In this document: positions 46,420-57,855 of the stretch, one piece after another
Layout: each line of letters starts with the position of its first letter
Position numbering within the stretch: the stretch's first letter is position 1
Assembly: GCA_051530055.1 (NCBI GenBank)
Contig: CM121342.1
Span: 13,268,001 to 13,332,000, forward strand
Length of the DNA stretch: 64,000 nt
Direction of reading: 5' to 3'
Source of the DNA: Neoechinorhynchus agilis
Lineage: Eukaryota; Acanthocephala
The notes under the pieces: generated by a model
What the model was told of the DNA's origin: nothing
The model's database searches: none
The model's input: only the letters and a program-made list of their open reading frames with translations
Program-made: the position numbers and the translations under genes

Positions 46420-49196
46420 TTCCAGGAAATATGTCGCTGCCTAGGCGCGTCTAGGAATGAGCGAATTGATTTCAGGCACTATAACATGACAGATCGTACT
46501 AATTTCAAGGTTGGTTTCTCGGTGACATGCAAACAAAATGCCTAAAGATCCAGGGTTTGGCGTTTTAAAAATAGGTAACCTGGAAACGAGCACTGCATTT
46601 CCATTGAAGTTGGTCTCAAGTTCAAAATACGTATGAAAACTATGATATTGTCGATAATTGTTAGTTTTCAGTTCGCTTTAATGACACAAGATCTTGTCGG
46701 GTCAACACTGCTACCTATGGCCCCTCTATGGTGAAGCGCCACAACCGGTGCAGCTGGTCTCAGCCCACTCCAAGCAGTGAGTGGGCAGTCCGGATTCTAA
46801 AGATGACAATGATATAGGTTACCTGAAAGCGGTGAACCAGTAGTTAACATTGAGTCATTCCCTGTGACCAAACGGGATGCAATCTACGTGGACCAATATC
46901 AACTTCCCTCGATACCATGGACTCACCCAAGCAGAGTGGACCAAAAGTCACGAACTTTAAACAACTTTAACAAATGGCTCCAATACCTTCAACTTGGACA
47001 CTTTAATGTTCACTGTCGATATGAAGGTAGTCTTGTAAGCAATTCTCGGATTTAGAGATGGCCTAACGCCGACGTTAGTTCGCTCAACGTTATACATATT
47101 TCTAATCAACGTTTCCCGATCAATGTTAAAAGAAGTAAGCCTATAGCTGGTGTGATAGTGCATAATTCACTTTATTTCTATTAGATTCCAAAAGCTATTG
47201 GGAAATTTTGCTTAGGTCATAATGACTTCAAATTTTTTATGGCTTCGAAGCATTCTTTGAGAGTAGCAATATCTTTTGGGAATTTAAAGCACCACTTGAA
47301 TTTTAGTAAACTTACCCTGAATGTCTGCTTGATGTGTCACAATTTAAAGTTTGAATAACGAAATCTTAAAGGCCCAAATCCATTTAAAGACCTCGATTGT
47401 GCTTTGCAGCTACATAGTCGTGTTACTATGAATTTCACACGAGGCTTTGGGAACTGTAGAATGTATGAAAAAAGCGAAGTAATAAACCTCTCAAGAGCGG
47501 GTCTACTTTTTTATTTTGTTAAGTGGCTTACTTATTGAGTTTAGGATCAATCATTTGTAAGACATTTGTTCATAAATCGTCTCTTGACAAAGCATGTCCA
47601 CCACTAAATACATGGGTAAGGTTCTAGGGCATTGAAGTATTAAAGTACCTTTGAAGGGCCTTCAGAACCCACGGGAAACACTCGCTCTATAAGTCTACTG
47701 CCTGTTTCAAGTTGCAGTTGTTGCAAATATTGAACCATCGTTTCTGAATTAGGTTAGGTATTGCATCGAAATTAATTCACCTATGATGATGCTACGGACC
47801 TTCCTCTTGCTTTGATGATGATGGAGTGAACATGGAATTTAGGGGGAACTGTGATTCTCCAGGAATAGAGAACCGGCGTAGACCGAGAGCGTATATCTCC
47901 TTTGATGCTTGAGCTTTCGAAGTACACTTTTAAATAATTTTAGAGGAATATATTGAACAATATTAGTACAAGACGGATAGCAGTGGGCAGAATAAATATT
48001 TTGTGAATTAATATAGATGTCGAGTTCAATGGAGGAACCATAAAATATTGATTGTTCAGGAAAAAAAGAATATTTAGCACGCCCTATGAGGATTACAAGC
48101 TTGGCATTCCAATTAGCGTTCTTTGCTGTTCCCAAAGCGCCAAGGACGTATTTTGAGTAATGCGAAAAATTTGGAATAGCACAAAATTGAATAATTTCAA
48201 GGGAAAAGAAGAAACTATCGGAAATCTAAGTTTCTTACATTCTACGAGGTAGTAGGCACGAAAGCTTATAGTTTTTCACTTTTTGGTTCCTAAAAAAATT
48301 GAAAAAACTTGGATAGATTTATGGCGGCGACTTCTTTCACATGAATGACGGGCAGCCGTCGTCGCCACAGATTCACAGACCCTTCTATTTTAAAATTTTG
48401 ATTGTTGATCACTTCGCCGTAATACCTTTTGGATAACCCTGAGGCACTCATTTATATAGAGCATTAAGTAGATGAGTGTACGATCTGCATCTCCCTTTTC
48501 AAGAAACTTCGATCAAGAAGATCATTTGGATCAACACATCACCTGAATATTGTAGTTTTTGAAGAAAACGTTCGCTTTGAAGAACTTGAGTGCCTCATCA
48601 ATGATATCCACTTGGTAATCACCGTTTTTTGATTGATTCTGTAACTCAAAAATTGGGCAGAGACTGCCTATGAAACTATGGTAGTTACAAGCCTCTGCGC
48701 TGGCCCAGGAAACTCCGTCTTTATAGGCAAAATAGCCATGTTCCCTGCTCTTAAATTAACACTCTTATTAAACGACGAATGATAAGGCTGAACGGCACTA
48801 GTCAATGGATATTAAAAGCTGAACCAAAACAAACCGGCATTTGTCGAAAAGTGAACGGACTTAAAAAGGTGCTGATTCACGACGAGAAGTGCCACAAAGT
48901 AAGGTATCCACTTCTTTCGGGCAAGACAACGCATTAAAGATGTTCTCAAGTCAAAAAGGACTTAGTCAATTAAAATCACGATTTGGCGGTGCAAATACCC
49001 AATATGATTGGGCTAAAATAAGGGTTTTATTTTCGATCAATAGGACATCTTGTAGCTTGTTTAGTGCTTAACCTTTAATTTGCAAATGATCTTTAAGAGG
49101 TCTAATGTGAAAGTTCAAAGTTAAAATGAAAATAGTACTCCATAATTTTTTTTTAAATAATAAGCATTTATTTTTTTTTAAAAAAGTTAACTTATA
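46420..49196. other. 2.8-kb stretch without a supported gene
   Basis: Short frames only (for example 46864-47055 and 47839-48135), none with a recognisable domain. The piece near 46690-47060 has somewhat higher GC and may be an old element fragment. Confidence 0.4.
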
Positions 49197-49713
49197 TTAT
49201 TCTGAATTGTCCTTCACCGTCCCCAAGACACTCGCTGCGTTTCCTCGCTGGATAGCCAAGGATATGTTCTGTACTAGGAACGAGCGAGCCCTCCTGTCAT
49301 TGGTCGAGTTGATCAGGCGATGCCCCAGTTCGAGAACAAAACTCCTCGCCGCACGTCCGAAAGCTCCTAAGGTTTCCACTGCGAAGGGGACAAAATGATA
49401 AGAATTTGTAAAATCGGCGTATTTTGCAACCTTACGAAGCTCAGCTGCTGATGCGGCTCCCCCAGCCCCGGAGGATGCATCTCGCAGATTGCTGGCTGCA
49501 AGGGAGTCGACGCATGTTGCGTCCCATATTAGACATCTGCCCCTGCTCCAAGGAAAAACGGTAACTCCATCCGGCCTACGGCCATCGATCCTGCAGATGT
49601 TGCTAGGCTCGAGGATATTCGGAGAGTTAGCCGTTTTCAAAGCGCGGCTCAGCAATGCGTTTATTTCGGTGTGTCTAGCAAAACGGCCACTTGAGCGTTT
49701 ACAGGCATATTAA
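49197..49713 (-). mobile_element. retroelement C-terminal tail, fragment 3 (best preserved)
   Basis: The best copy of the tail: NILEPSNICRIDGRRPDGV, VFPWSRGRCLIWDATCVDS, YHFVPFAVETLGAFGRAAR, LELGHRLINSTNDRRARSF and NISLAIQRGNAASVLGTV. The RPDGV...WDATCVD pattern suggests a PD-(D/E)XK-type nuclease fold. No reverse transcriptase beside it. GC is clearly above the surroundings. Probably younger than fragments 1 and 2. Confidence 0.72.
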
Positions 49714-49861
49714 ACTCATTTCTTCGTTTTTTAGGATTTACAAGGTGGACTTCAAATTAAACCAACATTTTGATTCATTTTGGAAATTATTTTCAGCTAG
49801 GGTTTTCCTCAAAAGCGACTCACCTAACCACTGAGTCGGCGCCCAATGCCCATAAGTTCTA

Positions 49862-50290
49862 GATTCTCAAATATGTTCCGAGGCAACGGGACTGATTAGT
49901 GAATTTCCTCCCCCTTGGCGGTATTTCGTTCCCTTTGGTTGTGCGTCATCAGTGGTAACGGATTCGAACCCCTTGAGCCTGAAACAGGGGCTCAGGGCTC
50001 AATTCCACTTCACCTCCTTGGCATAACTACGAAATGTACTATCGTCGCTATAGTCAGCCCAGCGGACTAGAGCTCCTAATTCCAGTATGGGCCAGACGCA
50101 CAACCAAAGGGAACGAAATACCTCGTTGAAGGGAAGAGGAAAAATAACCGTACTGTCAAGGACATTGAGCTCAGACCAGCGCTTCCCTGACTAAAAATCA
50201 GTGGGCTATGCGTCCATAATTCCGCCGCGTATGGGAAAACAAATCCCCATCTTACACTTTTCGATAAAAGGGCAACCGGCTAAGCCAAGT
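49862..50290. mobile_element. foldback DNA element, copy 2 (right terminus present, left missing)
   Basis: 49862-50208 repeats 4143-4523 with no differences I can find apart from a ~35-bp segment missing here. It continues into a right terminal repeat (about 50231-50289) that reads, on the other strand, as the left end of copy 1 (AAGATGGGGATTTGTTTT and the flanking CCGGTTGCC). Together the two copies define a terminal-inverted-repeat element of roughly 0.55 kb with no coding capacity. Confidence 0.8.
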
Positions 50291-50878
50291 ATAAAGATGT
50301 CTTCTAGAGTCTCTAGATTGATCGCTGCATTTTTCTAATGCAAACTCACAAGTTAAGATCTACAAACAAAAGGTTCCACGACAGCTTTATCTATTTATGT
50401 AGAATCGCTTTGTTTGTAGTGTCACTACTCCTATCCGCTAAGCCTATTTTTGAAATATTAAACTATGCGATATCGATCGATTGCCCAAAATGCTTTATTG
50501 CTAAATGTTCCCTTAGTTTGGTAAAACATTTATTGGATTTTCAGATTCTGCCCTGATGAACTATGTAGAGCTTATGGTTTTGAAATGTTGGCACAAATTA
50601 TCGATTGTTTTTATAGCGCTACCGATATAATATTGATTCTTGGCCATTTGATGCTTTGTTAACAAAAATTAAATTATGGATCTTAAATTGGTGAACGAAC
50701 TGACTAAGAATGAAGCTTACTGATGCGAATCATGAGCGCGAAGACAAGCTTGAATCAATAACGGGCAAGAATTTGAAATGCGCAATTAGGAATGTTGTAC
50801 TTTTCGATTTTTGTTCCACTCAAATAAGAAACCTCGGAATTGATCCCGATTAGAATTTATTTATTAATCCTGATGGGA
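50291..50878. other. intergenic, nothing recognised
   Basis: AT-rich spacer downstream of the third EF-hand gene. Confidence 0.45.
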
Positions 50879-51760
50879 TTAGACATTCGGAGCCAGGAGT
50901 TGTCTAACTCTTTGGTCGTTCATGCAGATATATACAAATTCCTCTTTGGAAATTTTCGAATCCATGTTGAGGTCAGCTTTTTTGAACACATCCGCTGCGA
51001 CTGAGATGGGTGATGCTATAGATCCACTCTTTGCCCCTTTGAGTTCATAAATGGCTGATAAAATCTGCGTTAGCTCCTTATGGTCGATAATGCCGTTGCG
51101 GTCTGCATCGCACATCTCAAACGCAAGTTCAAGTTTTGCTTTGATGTCACCTTTTAATGTACGCTAATATTTGTCCTTTTCACAAATCACTGGCAACCAA
51201 CCTGATCGATTTACAGCAATCGCTAAAAGAAATTCTGTAAAGTCGATTTCACCCGAGTGGTCGGTGTCAAACGCTCGGAATGCATACTCCGCAAACTTGT
51301 CAGGATTGCCATCGGTATAAATGATGCATGGTCGTTTTGGCATTTGTCAGAAGCTGGCACATTTGACATGAACCTCATTTTAAAGTCTGTAGTAGTATAA
51401 TAAAAGCTGAGTTTTGGTAATTGAAACTGGGAAAACCCTATATGAAACAACAAGTCCCAGAATGCCTGCTACTGCATAATCGAATTCTCTTGGTTTCCTT
51501 TACAAAGCGACCACCATCCTATTACATTTGACGGTAAATCTGGGCAAATTTCTTCTTGTTTAGTTTTCCATTTGGACAATCTTTCAAAAATCCTGCATGC
51601 CATCTTCGAATCTAAATTTAATCGTTAAGATAGCAACGAAAAAACTTGGAATTCACCTCTTTTTCAGAATATTTTGTATTTGCACTTAACATGGCGATCT
51701 CACTCCAGGTAAGTGATGGCGCTTTCTGATTTTTTCGAGGAGTCAACCAGTTTCCCATTG
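50879..51760 (-). CDS. neuronal calcium sensor-like EF-hand protein C (possibly decaying)
   Basis: The last exon (51150-50879) and the one before it (about 51330-51202) join in phase 1 to give [62 protein letters not shown], with canonical EF2 ([12 protein letters not shown]) and EF3 ([12 protein letters not shown]). EF4 (DLNMDSKISKEE) has Ser for the position-6 Gly. A further exon near 51600-51530 carries the NCS-type inactive EF1 with FLKDCPNGKLNKKK. Upstream, LTWSEIAMLSANTKYSEKE (about 51710-51657) fits the N-terminal helix. ATG at 51760 begins MGNWLTPRK, an attractive myristoylation start, but in a different frame from that helix, and I find no in-frame AG acceptor for the EF2 exon. Start and upstream borders are therefore unsure. 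Confidence 0.68.
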
Positions 51761-52365
51761 TCACTCTCGCTCAGTTTCACTCGATCTATACTCAACACAA
51801 TGTGTTGCGGATGCGTTTCAAAGCCATTGTGCTTCTTACACTTTCCACAAATGAAATTATGGTATAAGAGAAGGGAAACGAAAAAACAACAGTGCTCTGA
51901 GCTAACGGCTTTTACACGATGCTCTCTTGGAACCTAATGTTGACTAATTATGTGCTACGATTGTGGTACCCATAATTTGCTTTCCGGCAACCTCGACATT
52001 GTCTTAATAAGTACTCACATAACCAATGTAAAAAACAAGAATGTTTTCCATCTCTTGTTATCCATGTTGTCGTCTAGTGGGAACCGGTTTTGCACCCCTT
52101 TCACAGTAAAGCGATGTTCAACACGGTTTCGTATAATAGGATGGTTTCCTTATGGCGCCAAGTCACAAACAAATCGGCACCCACGATGTTATCCTGCGTA
52201 CTTTATACTTGCCCAGAAATGTTCAAGTGAAGTCTATACTAGCCGTGCCTTAATTAATGCGTTCAATAATCTTGTAAAATGCTGAATCGTTGAGATTTAT
52301 AGTTGGCATTGCCTTAATCGGCTTGCTCGTAAACGCATGTACCTTAATTTATTGTATATCTAAAA
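51761..52365. other. intergenic, nothing recognised
   Basis: Spacer. Reads open on the minus strand to about 51870 in the frame of the EF-hand helix, but without an ATG. Confidence 0.4.
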
Positions 52366-52634
52366 ATTCTTGTTGAGCGGTTCAAACCCCGAGACGTATT
52401 CATGTTATTTAATATTTCGTCGACTAAATCCACCTCTTCAGATATCTACAAAAATTGGTTATTTTATGGGTTACCTTAGGCTCAGGAGCCCACGGGTACG
52501 GCAGATCCGCGTTCCTGAGCCTAAGGTAACCCATAAAATAACCAATTTTTGTAGATATCTGAAGAGGTGGATTTTGTCCACGAAATATTAAATAACATGA
52601 ATGCGTCTCGGTGTTCGAACCGCTTAACAAGAAT
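52366..52634. repeat. near-perfect 269-bp palindrome with hammerhead-like cores
   Basis: Both arms are about 118 bp with few mismatches, joined by a ~33-bp loop (about 52483-52515). The right arm on the plus strand reads TTTTGTAGATAT, CTGAAGA, G, the hairpin GTGGA-TTTTG-TCCAC, GAAA, TATTAAATAAC (core at 52559-52585). The left arm carries the same on the minus strand with one helix change. The flank GTAGATAT before CTGAAGAGGT is shared with the core beside the Penelope-like remnant at 15.95 kb. The ends (ATTCTTGTTGAGCGGTTC) contain a tRNA-like B-box match. No coding potential. Confidence 0.88.
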
Positions 52635-52849
52635 ATCTTTTAACCCGAATGTGATCCTGCGTGAAATATCTGGAAATATTTACATTTGGACATTTATAAT
52701 GTCACTCCTTTTTTTCAACATCTCAAAAATTAACAATGCTCGCCACAAGCAATCTACAATCCTTTTATGACTGAAAAATAGTTGCGATTGCTAACAATTC
52801 AAATATAATATCTAATTAGTGTAGTTAAAAATATCGGAGGTTAATCATT

Positions 52850-53068
52850 TGTATTTTTTGGTGATGAGAAGAATAGAGATTGATTTATTAATTCTCATTA
52901 TATCGTCGGTCTCGTCCGACTTCTTAAGCTTGTTTTCGAAGAAAAATGAAAGTAAGCTCTGTCAAAATACTTTTCTCCTCAAGCAACCTGAAGAAGTCCG
53001 ACGAAACGGACGAAATATTGAGAATTAATAAATCAATCTCTATTCTTCTTATCGCCAAAAAATACAGG
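52850..53068. repeat. palindromic element with hammerhead-like core
   Basis: Arms of about 80 bp (52850-52932 and 52987-53068) face each other: GTATTTTTTGGTGATGAGAAGAATAG on the left against its complement on the right. On the plus strand the right arm reads CTGAAGA, AGTCCG-ACGAAA-CGGAC, GAAA (52988-53015) and then TATTGAGAATTAATAAATC. The left arm holds a worn copy on the minus strand. Spacer about 55 bp. Confidence 0.82.
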
Positions 53069-54091
53069 TTGATCATGTCTGGTATGATTATAATTTTTTG
53101 ACAAAAAACTAAATATGTTCGTGATCTTCAGAATTTTCGGTATTGGTATCCACGCTTAAATCTACTTATTGTATAGTTTTGTAGTTTTTTGAAATATCCT
53201 ATTATGTCATGAGTTGATGATCACTGTTCACGATCACATTAGAGCCATATCGAATGATTGATATTCTTTAATTATATTCAATCAGAGTAAGTTTATCAGC
53301 ATACTTTTAAATAAATTGTTTAAGCTCATCATGTCAATGACCGTTGGATTATAAATTTTAGGATACTACCTGGTGATCTACACCGTAATTCGTAGCGCAT
53401 CCAGGTGAAATTTCGTGGAGATCTACGTAATGCTCGTAAGCTATCTTGAGCATGATCGACTTTTGACGTTCATTTCCATGGTAATACCTAGTGAATTTCA
53501 TTATTGGGAAATTATAGAAAACTATGAACTTGTTTGATTAGATGCACAGATAACAGTGAGTGTTTCTATTATTTTCATAACGCAAAATGAAGTCAACCAT
53601 GAAACGATTTTTCTTCTAATTTCAACTCATCGATTACTTTCCGTTCAGCATGCCAAAATGTAATGGATTGAACCAAAAACATCCCAACACTTGCATATTA
53701 ATTCCAATGTCACTATTGATATCTGAGCGTTCCTTTTTGTATTGAGTTCATTTGGTTTTTAGTGTTCATAACATCAAAAGAATGAATACAGCGAATTTTC
53801 GTTGACAATGTTCAAACATCCAATAAAATATTCCGCTAATCGTTATAATCGTATTTTGTAAGTTGCTTACATTAAATACATTCACCAAAGATTATTTGTT
53901 TTGCTAGAACAAAACGCGGTTTGTCCTTAAAAACTTGGTCTGCCTCCAATGTGCTTCGGAATTATTGTCTCACGATTAGAACCACTACTCTGAAGAAACT
54001 GTGCCATGTTAGACTTAAAATTTCCTCTCAACATGCAGCGTTGCCATGGTCCCTTAAACTTCGCATATAATCACTCGATTTTCTATTATAA
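53069..54091. other. intergenic, no gene supported
   Basis: AT-rich, no frame or repeat recognised. Confidence 0.45.
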
Positions 54092-54631
54092 ATGAAGGCT
54101 ATTCCATCATGTTTAGCTATCTGGATAACAATAATGTATGTTTCAGCTTCGGAATTTATAGCAATTCGGCATCGCATTTTACATATGAAAGCAACTTATC
54201 GTTGTATTAATATGTTCGCTGGAGATCGATCTTATGATGCCTTTCAAATCGAGCCAAAACTGGAAGCGCTAGCTTTTCGTCTTCTTCATCGATCAACCGA
54301 TGTCCACTGTGATCCAAACGCCTTCCATAAAAGTCCTAATTCCGTAAATATTTGCCTAATTGCACTTTTAGGCAATCCTTATATGTTCCAATCGATACCA
54401 GTGTCGTACATATGCAATTTTATTCACTGTAACTCACTTATTCAATCAGATTTCGCTTCAATCAAGGCTAAGAAGAAAAGAGGATTGCAGGTCGGTATCT
54501 GGTTCGATTTCTTCCAAAACGGGAAAATATACGAGCTTCGCATTCTCATTGTGTTCGCGTCACATAAATATCTCACTAAGGACACAGGCGGTTTCTATGA
54601 CGACAAATTGAATCACTCTCAAACATTTTAA
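54092..54631 (+). CDS. putative secreted protein, unrecognised
   Basis: 179-codon frame with a clear signal peptide (MKAIPSCLAIWITIMYVSASE) and five or more Cys in the mature part (CINMF, VHCDP, NICLIAL, YICNFIHCN). No domain I know. TTGCAG/GTCGGT near 54490 looks like an exon border, so the frame may contain or end at a splice site, and the last ~45 residues may be intronic. Likely exported, unknown role. It stands alone, 1 kb from the membrane receptor gene on the same strand. Confidence 0.5.
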   Translation: MKAIPSCLAIWITIMYVSASEFIAIRHRILHMKATYRCINMFAGDRSYDAFQIEPKLEALAFRLLHRSTDVHCDPNAFHKSPNSVNICLIALLGNPYMFQSIPVSYICNFIHCNSLIQSDFASIKAKKKRGLQVGIWFDFFQNGKIYELRILIVFASHKYLTKDTGGFYDDKLNHSQTF

Positions 54632-55616
54632 AAGTAAAATGATCGTGGTCGAGAAATGTCCAAAATGTCAACGGTTCACAATTAAAGGGCAAGGATCTAG
54701 CGAATATGCGATTTTACAACACATTAAGTGGTACTACAGATGTACTTGCGAAATTCAATTATTCAATTGCCACAGAAGCGGTTAAAATAAACGCCCATAT
54801 TGTCTTTTTAGTAGAAAAGGGTGCCATAAAATAAATTGTCGAAATAATGCAATAAATTCATTGTCGTATTTTTTAAATTAAGATTTTAGTGAAATACTAT
54901 TTTTTTTATAAACCAAAATATTATTGAGTTGGTCTTGAGAACAATCAAATTAAACTCTCACAAATTATTAATAATCGCCAAGAAAGCCTGTTGCTACAAA
55001 ATGGATTTTAACTAAGTAAAGGTCGTGTGAATTTCTAATTAACGACAACTTAGTTCAACTCGCACGTCTTAAATTCGTTCTGAGACGAGCACATGCCGCG
55101 TACTTTAATTAAATAAGAAGACCACGCCCACTTCAACAAGATCCTCTACGGTTGATCAGGTAGCTATCGTTAATACTTGAGTAGAGATTAAAATAATGAT
55201 TGTATTTATTTTGACGATATCACTTGTAAATTAATCTACATGAGTACAAATCGAAAAAATATAAATTTTGGGATCCAAATAAGTTGAAAAAATCAATGGA
55301 AGATTGTTAAATTGATAGAAAATTACTTCGGTAATATCTCGAGCGTAGATGCGAAGATTATTTGCGGCTTCTTTGATTAATCCTTCAAAATGCCAAGTTA
55401 TTTGTTTTCGCATTCACTTTGTCTAAGAGAAATCAATATACGAGGGAAAGATGTTTATTGCCTTCCAATTACGATACTAATTACTCGAATCGCATCTTGC
55501 ATTTCTATTGGCTGTAACTGCATGAAGCGCAGTTTTAACTAAACCACCACTTTCACTACGTCTAACAATCACAATATCTTAGCTTCGTTTGTTTTACCAA
55601 ACAGCATTTTCTAAAG
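54632..55616. other. intergenic, no gene supported
   Basis: AT-rich spacer upstream of the receptor gene. TTTTCTAAAG abuts its ATG. Confidence 0.45.
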
Positions 55617-57855
55617 ATGGACATTTCTATTCTAATTTTCGGTAGGTAACAATATTTTTTAATAACATTATAATCATTATAATAGCTTTGATATTTGTCA
55701 CCTCCATCCAACAGCAGTCAGAACTGCACGTTAAAATAAAATGTGAAATTCCTAAATGTGTAAATGGAAACAATTTACATAAAGCCGAAATTCATGATTT
55801 ATATGAAAATAATATTATTTATCATAAAATTCAAGGCTTTATGCCTAAGTTCGATAAAGACTACATTTCCTTGAACAGCGATAAATCAATCCAGCTAAAA
55901 CTGCACGGAATGCTACGCGCCGATCAATTCGTTTGTGTAATTTACGAAAACATTAATGATATTTGGAAGGTCCTTAAAAATATGACAATATTTGAAAGCA
56001 GTGAACAATCTGAAGAATGCTGTATGGACGGCATTCCCATTGCGAATACAAAAATGGAAACTATTGAAGGATATTGCGGGAGGTAAACTGTTGGCTTTGT
56101 TTTCTCTTTTAGCTACAAAGTATCTATTTTTATTTTAGAGATCCTAACCCCAAAAAAGTCAGCGTTTCTAGAAAATGCATAGGAATGACTGTTGACGGAC
56201 TATTTGTTGAATACAGAAGCAATCAAGAATTTAAAGACTTTGCCTTTAGACCATTTTATCAAGTTAATGAAAATGAATCCGTTCTTGTTCACTGTGGCGG
56301 ATCTCATTATCGTAATCAGTCATATTTAAAGTAAGTGATAGTTAAAATTTAATTGCATGCGCAAACAACAATATCGCGATTTTTCGATGCGCCTTTGAAT
56401 CAAAAAAAGCAATAAATCAGTTCGTGTTAAATTTTAAGTTTTCCCACAAAATATACTCCTACGTTAATTTACCACTTCTCCACGGTTTCTTTGATCTTTT
56501 TGGGCCGTCTAAATGGGGTTGTATAAATTAAGTTCCCAAGCAAATATGTTTTTGTTTGCTGAGAAAAGAAATGCGTGAAAAATCTTAATGTTTTTCTTTT
56601 AGAATCGGCAATAATAGTGCTGATATAAATCGATTTAATGATGGATCAGTTTTGTTTTTGAAATCATCAAAAAATCATGGAGGCGTGTATGAATGTATCT
56701 TTATATCTCCAAATCAAAAGGAATATACGCTACGCGCTCAATTGAACGTGAAAGGTATTGAAGCGGCCTTTGTAGTATAAAAACAAATTAATTTTTAGGT
56801 GTCCGAAGCTCGCAACCTCTTACGGTGAAAAGCGATAAAAAGTTATTGAAAGAAGAGGAATTAGAACTAGATGAAATATACTACACTCTTTATGAGGATT
56901 ACCGACCTGGCCGTTGCCCGAAATGGATAAAAGCTGAAAATTCAACTACTTCTAAATATCTTCATTTATGCTGCAAGCTTGATGATAAACGCCGCATATG
57001 CACAACTATATTCGTCGTTCCAAGTATTCATGTTATTAAGACGATTACAAGTTCAACTTCTTGTGAATTCAAATATTATTTAAATAATTCTATGAACAAC
57101 CGGATCCACCATTTCTCACTTTGGTATGTAGTTTATTTTTCTTTGCATAAATTCATTTTTTTCAAGGTTAAGACAATTCGGAAAGGTCGATTGGAATCAA
57201 TACATTGTAGATCGTGAGAGTAAACGTTTTAATTTATCGAACTTGACGCCTGGTACCATTTATGAGTACGCCTTTTCCGCGGACTCAACAGAATGGCCCA
57301 TTATAACGAATGATATCCGCAATTTTACCACCTCTTCCAAAGAAACAAAATCTGACTTTAATGACGACCAATCAGTTTTTCCGGTACAATTGGAAAAGAA
57401 AGGCGGTATGTTTTGCCTGGCCACAGCAAGTACACTGCCACTTGACGTGAGATATATTACACTTCAATCTCGTCGAATAAATCGTCAATGGAGTCAATCA
57501 CCTGTTGCGATTCCTGCCTCTAAAGAAAACAAATGCGTCAAAAATACACATATTGAAGGTTTAGTTGAACTAAAAATTAGTTACTTTGCGATCGATAGAA
57601 ATCTCGAAACTACCTTCGTATACATTGAAGGTATTTTGTTGCGTTTTCATTATCAAAAAATCTAACCTCCTTAATTATTTAGCTGGACGAAAACGAAGCG
57701 AAGACACCAAATTCATAGTGACTGCTCTATCATTTTGCGTTGGATTTTTAAGTGTTGTAGCAGCGACATCATTTTTTCAATTATATATGGTTATCAAAAA
57801 TCTAAGACGGGTTGAAGAAGCACTCTACTCAAGAGTGAACGTAATCTACTGTTAA
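55617..57855 (+). CDS. type I membrane receptor with Ig-like and FN3-like modules
   Basis: At least seven exons on one strand: 55617-55641, 55686-56082, about 56138-56330, about 56603-56752, about 56798-57123, about 57168-57630 and about 57682-57855. The first two encode a split signal peptide (MDISILIF, ALIFVTSIQQQ). The ectodomain has an Ig-type module (SVLVHCGG... ending SSKNHGGVYECIF, the GxYxC of an Ig fold) and an FN3-like module (NLTPGTIYEYAFSAD, followed by DIRNFTTSS), with other Cys pairs and several N-glycosylation sequons. The last exon has one transmembrane helix (FIVTALSFCVGFLSVVAATSFFQLYMV) and a short cytoplasmic tail. It recalls class I cytokine-type or cell-adhesion receptors, but I recognise no named family. 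Borders were set by GT-AG and frame; some are approximate. Confidence 0.72.

Noticed and set aside
51713-51937. 74-codon plus-strand frame
   Set aside because: Antisense to the N-terminal region of EF-hand protein C and without a domain.
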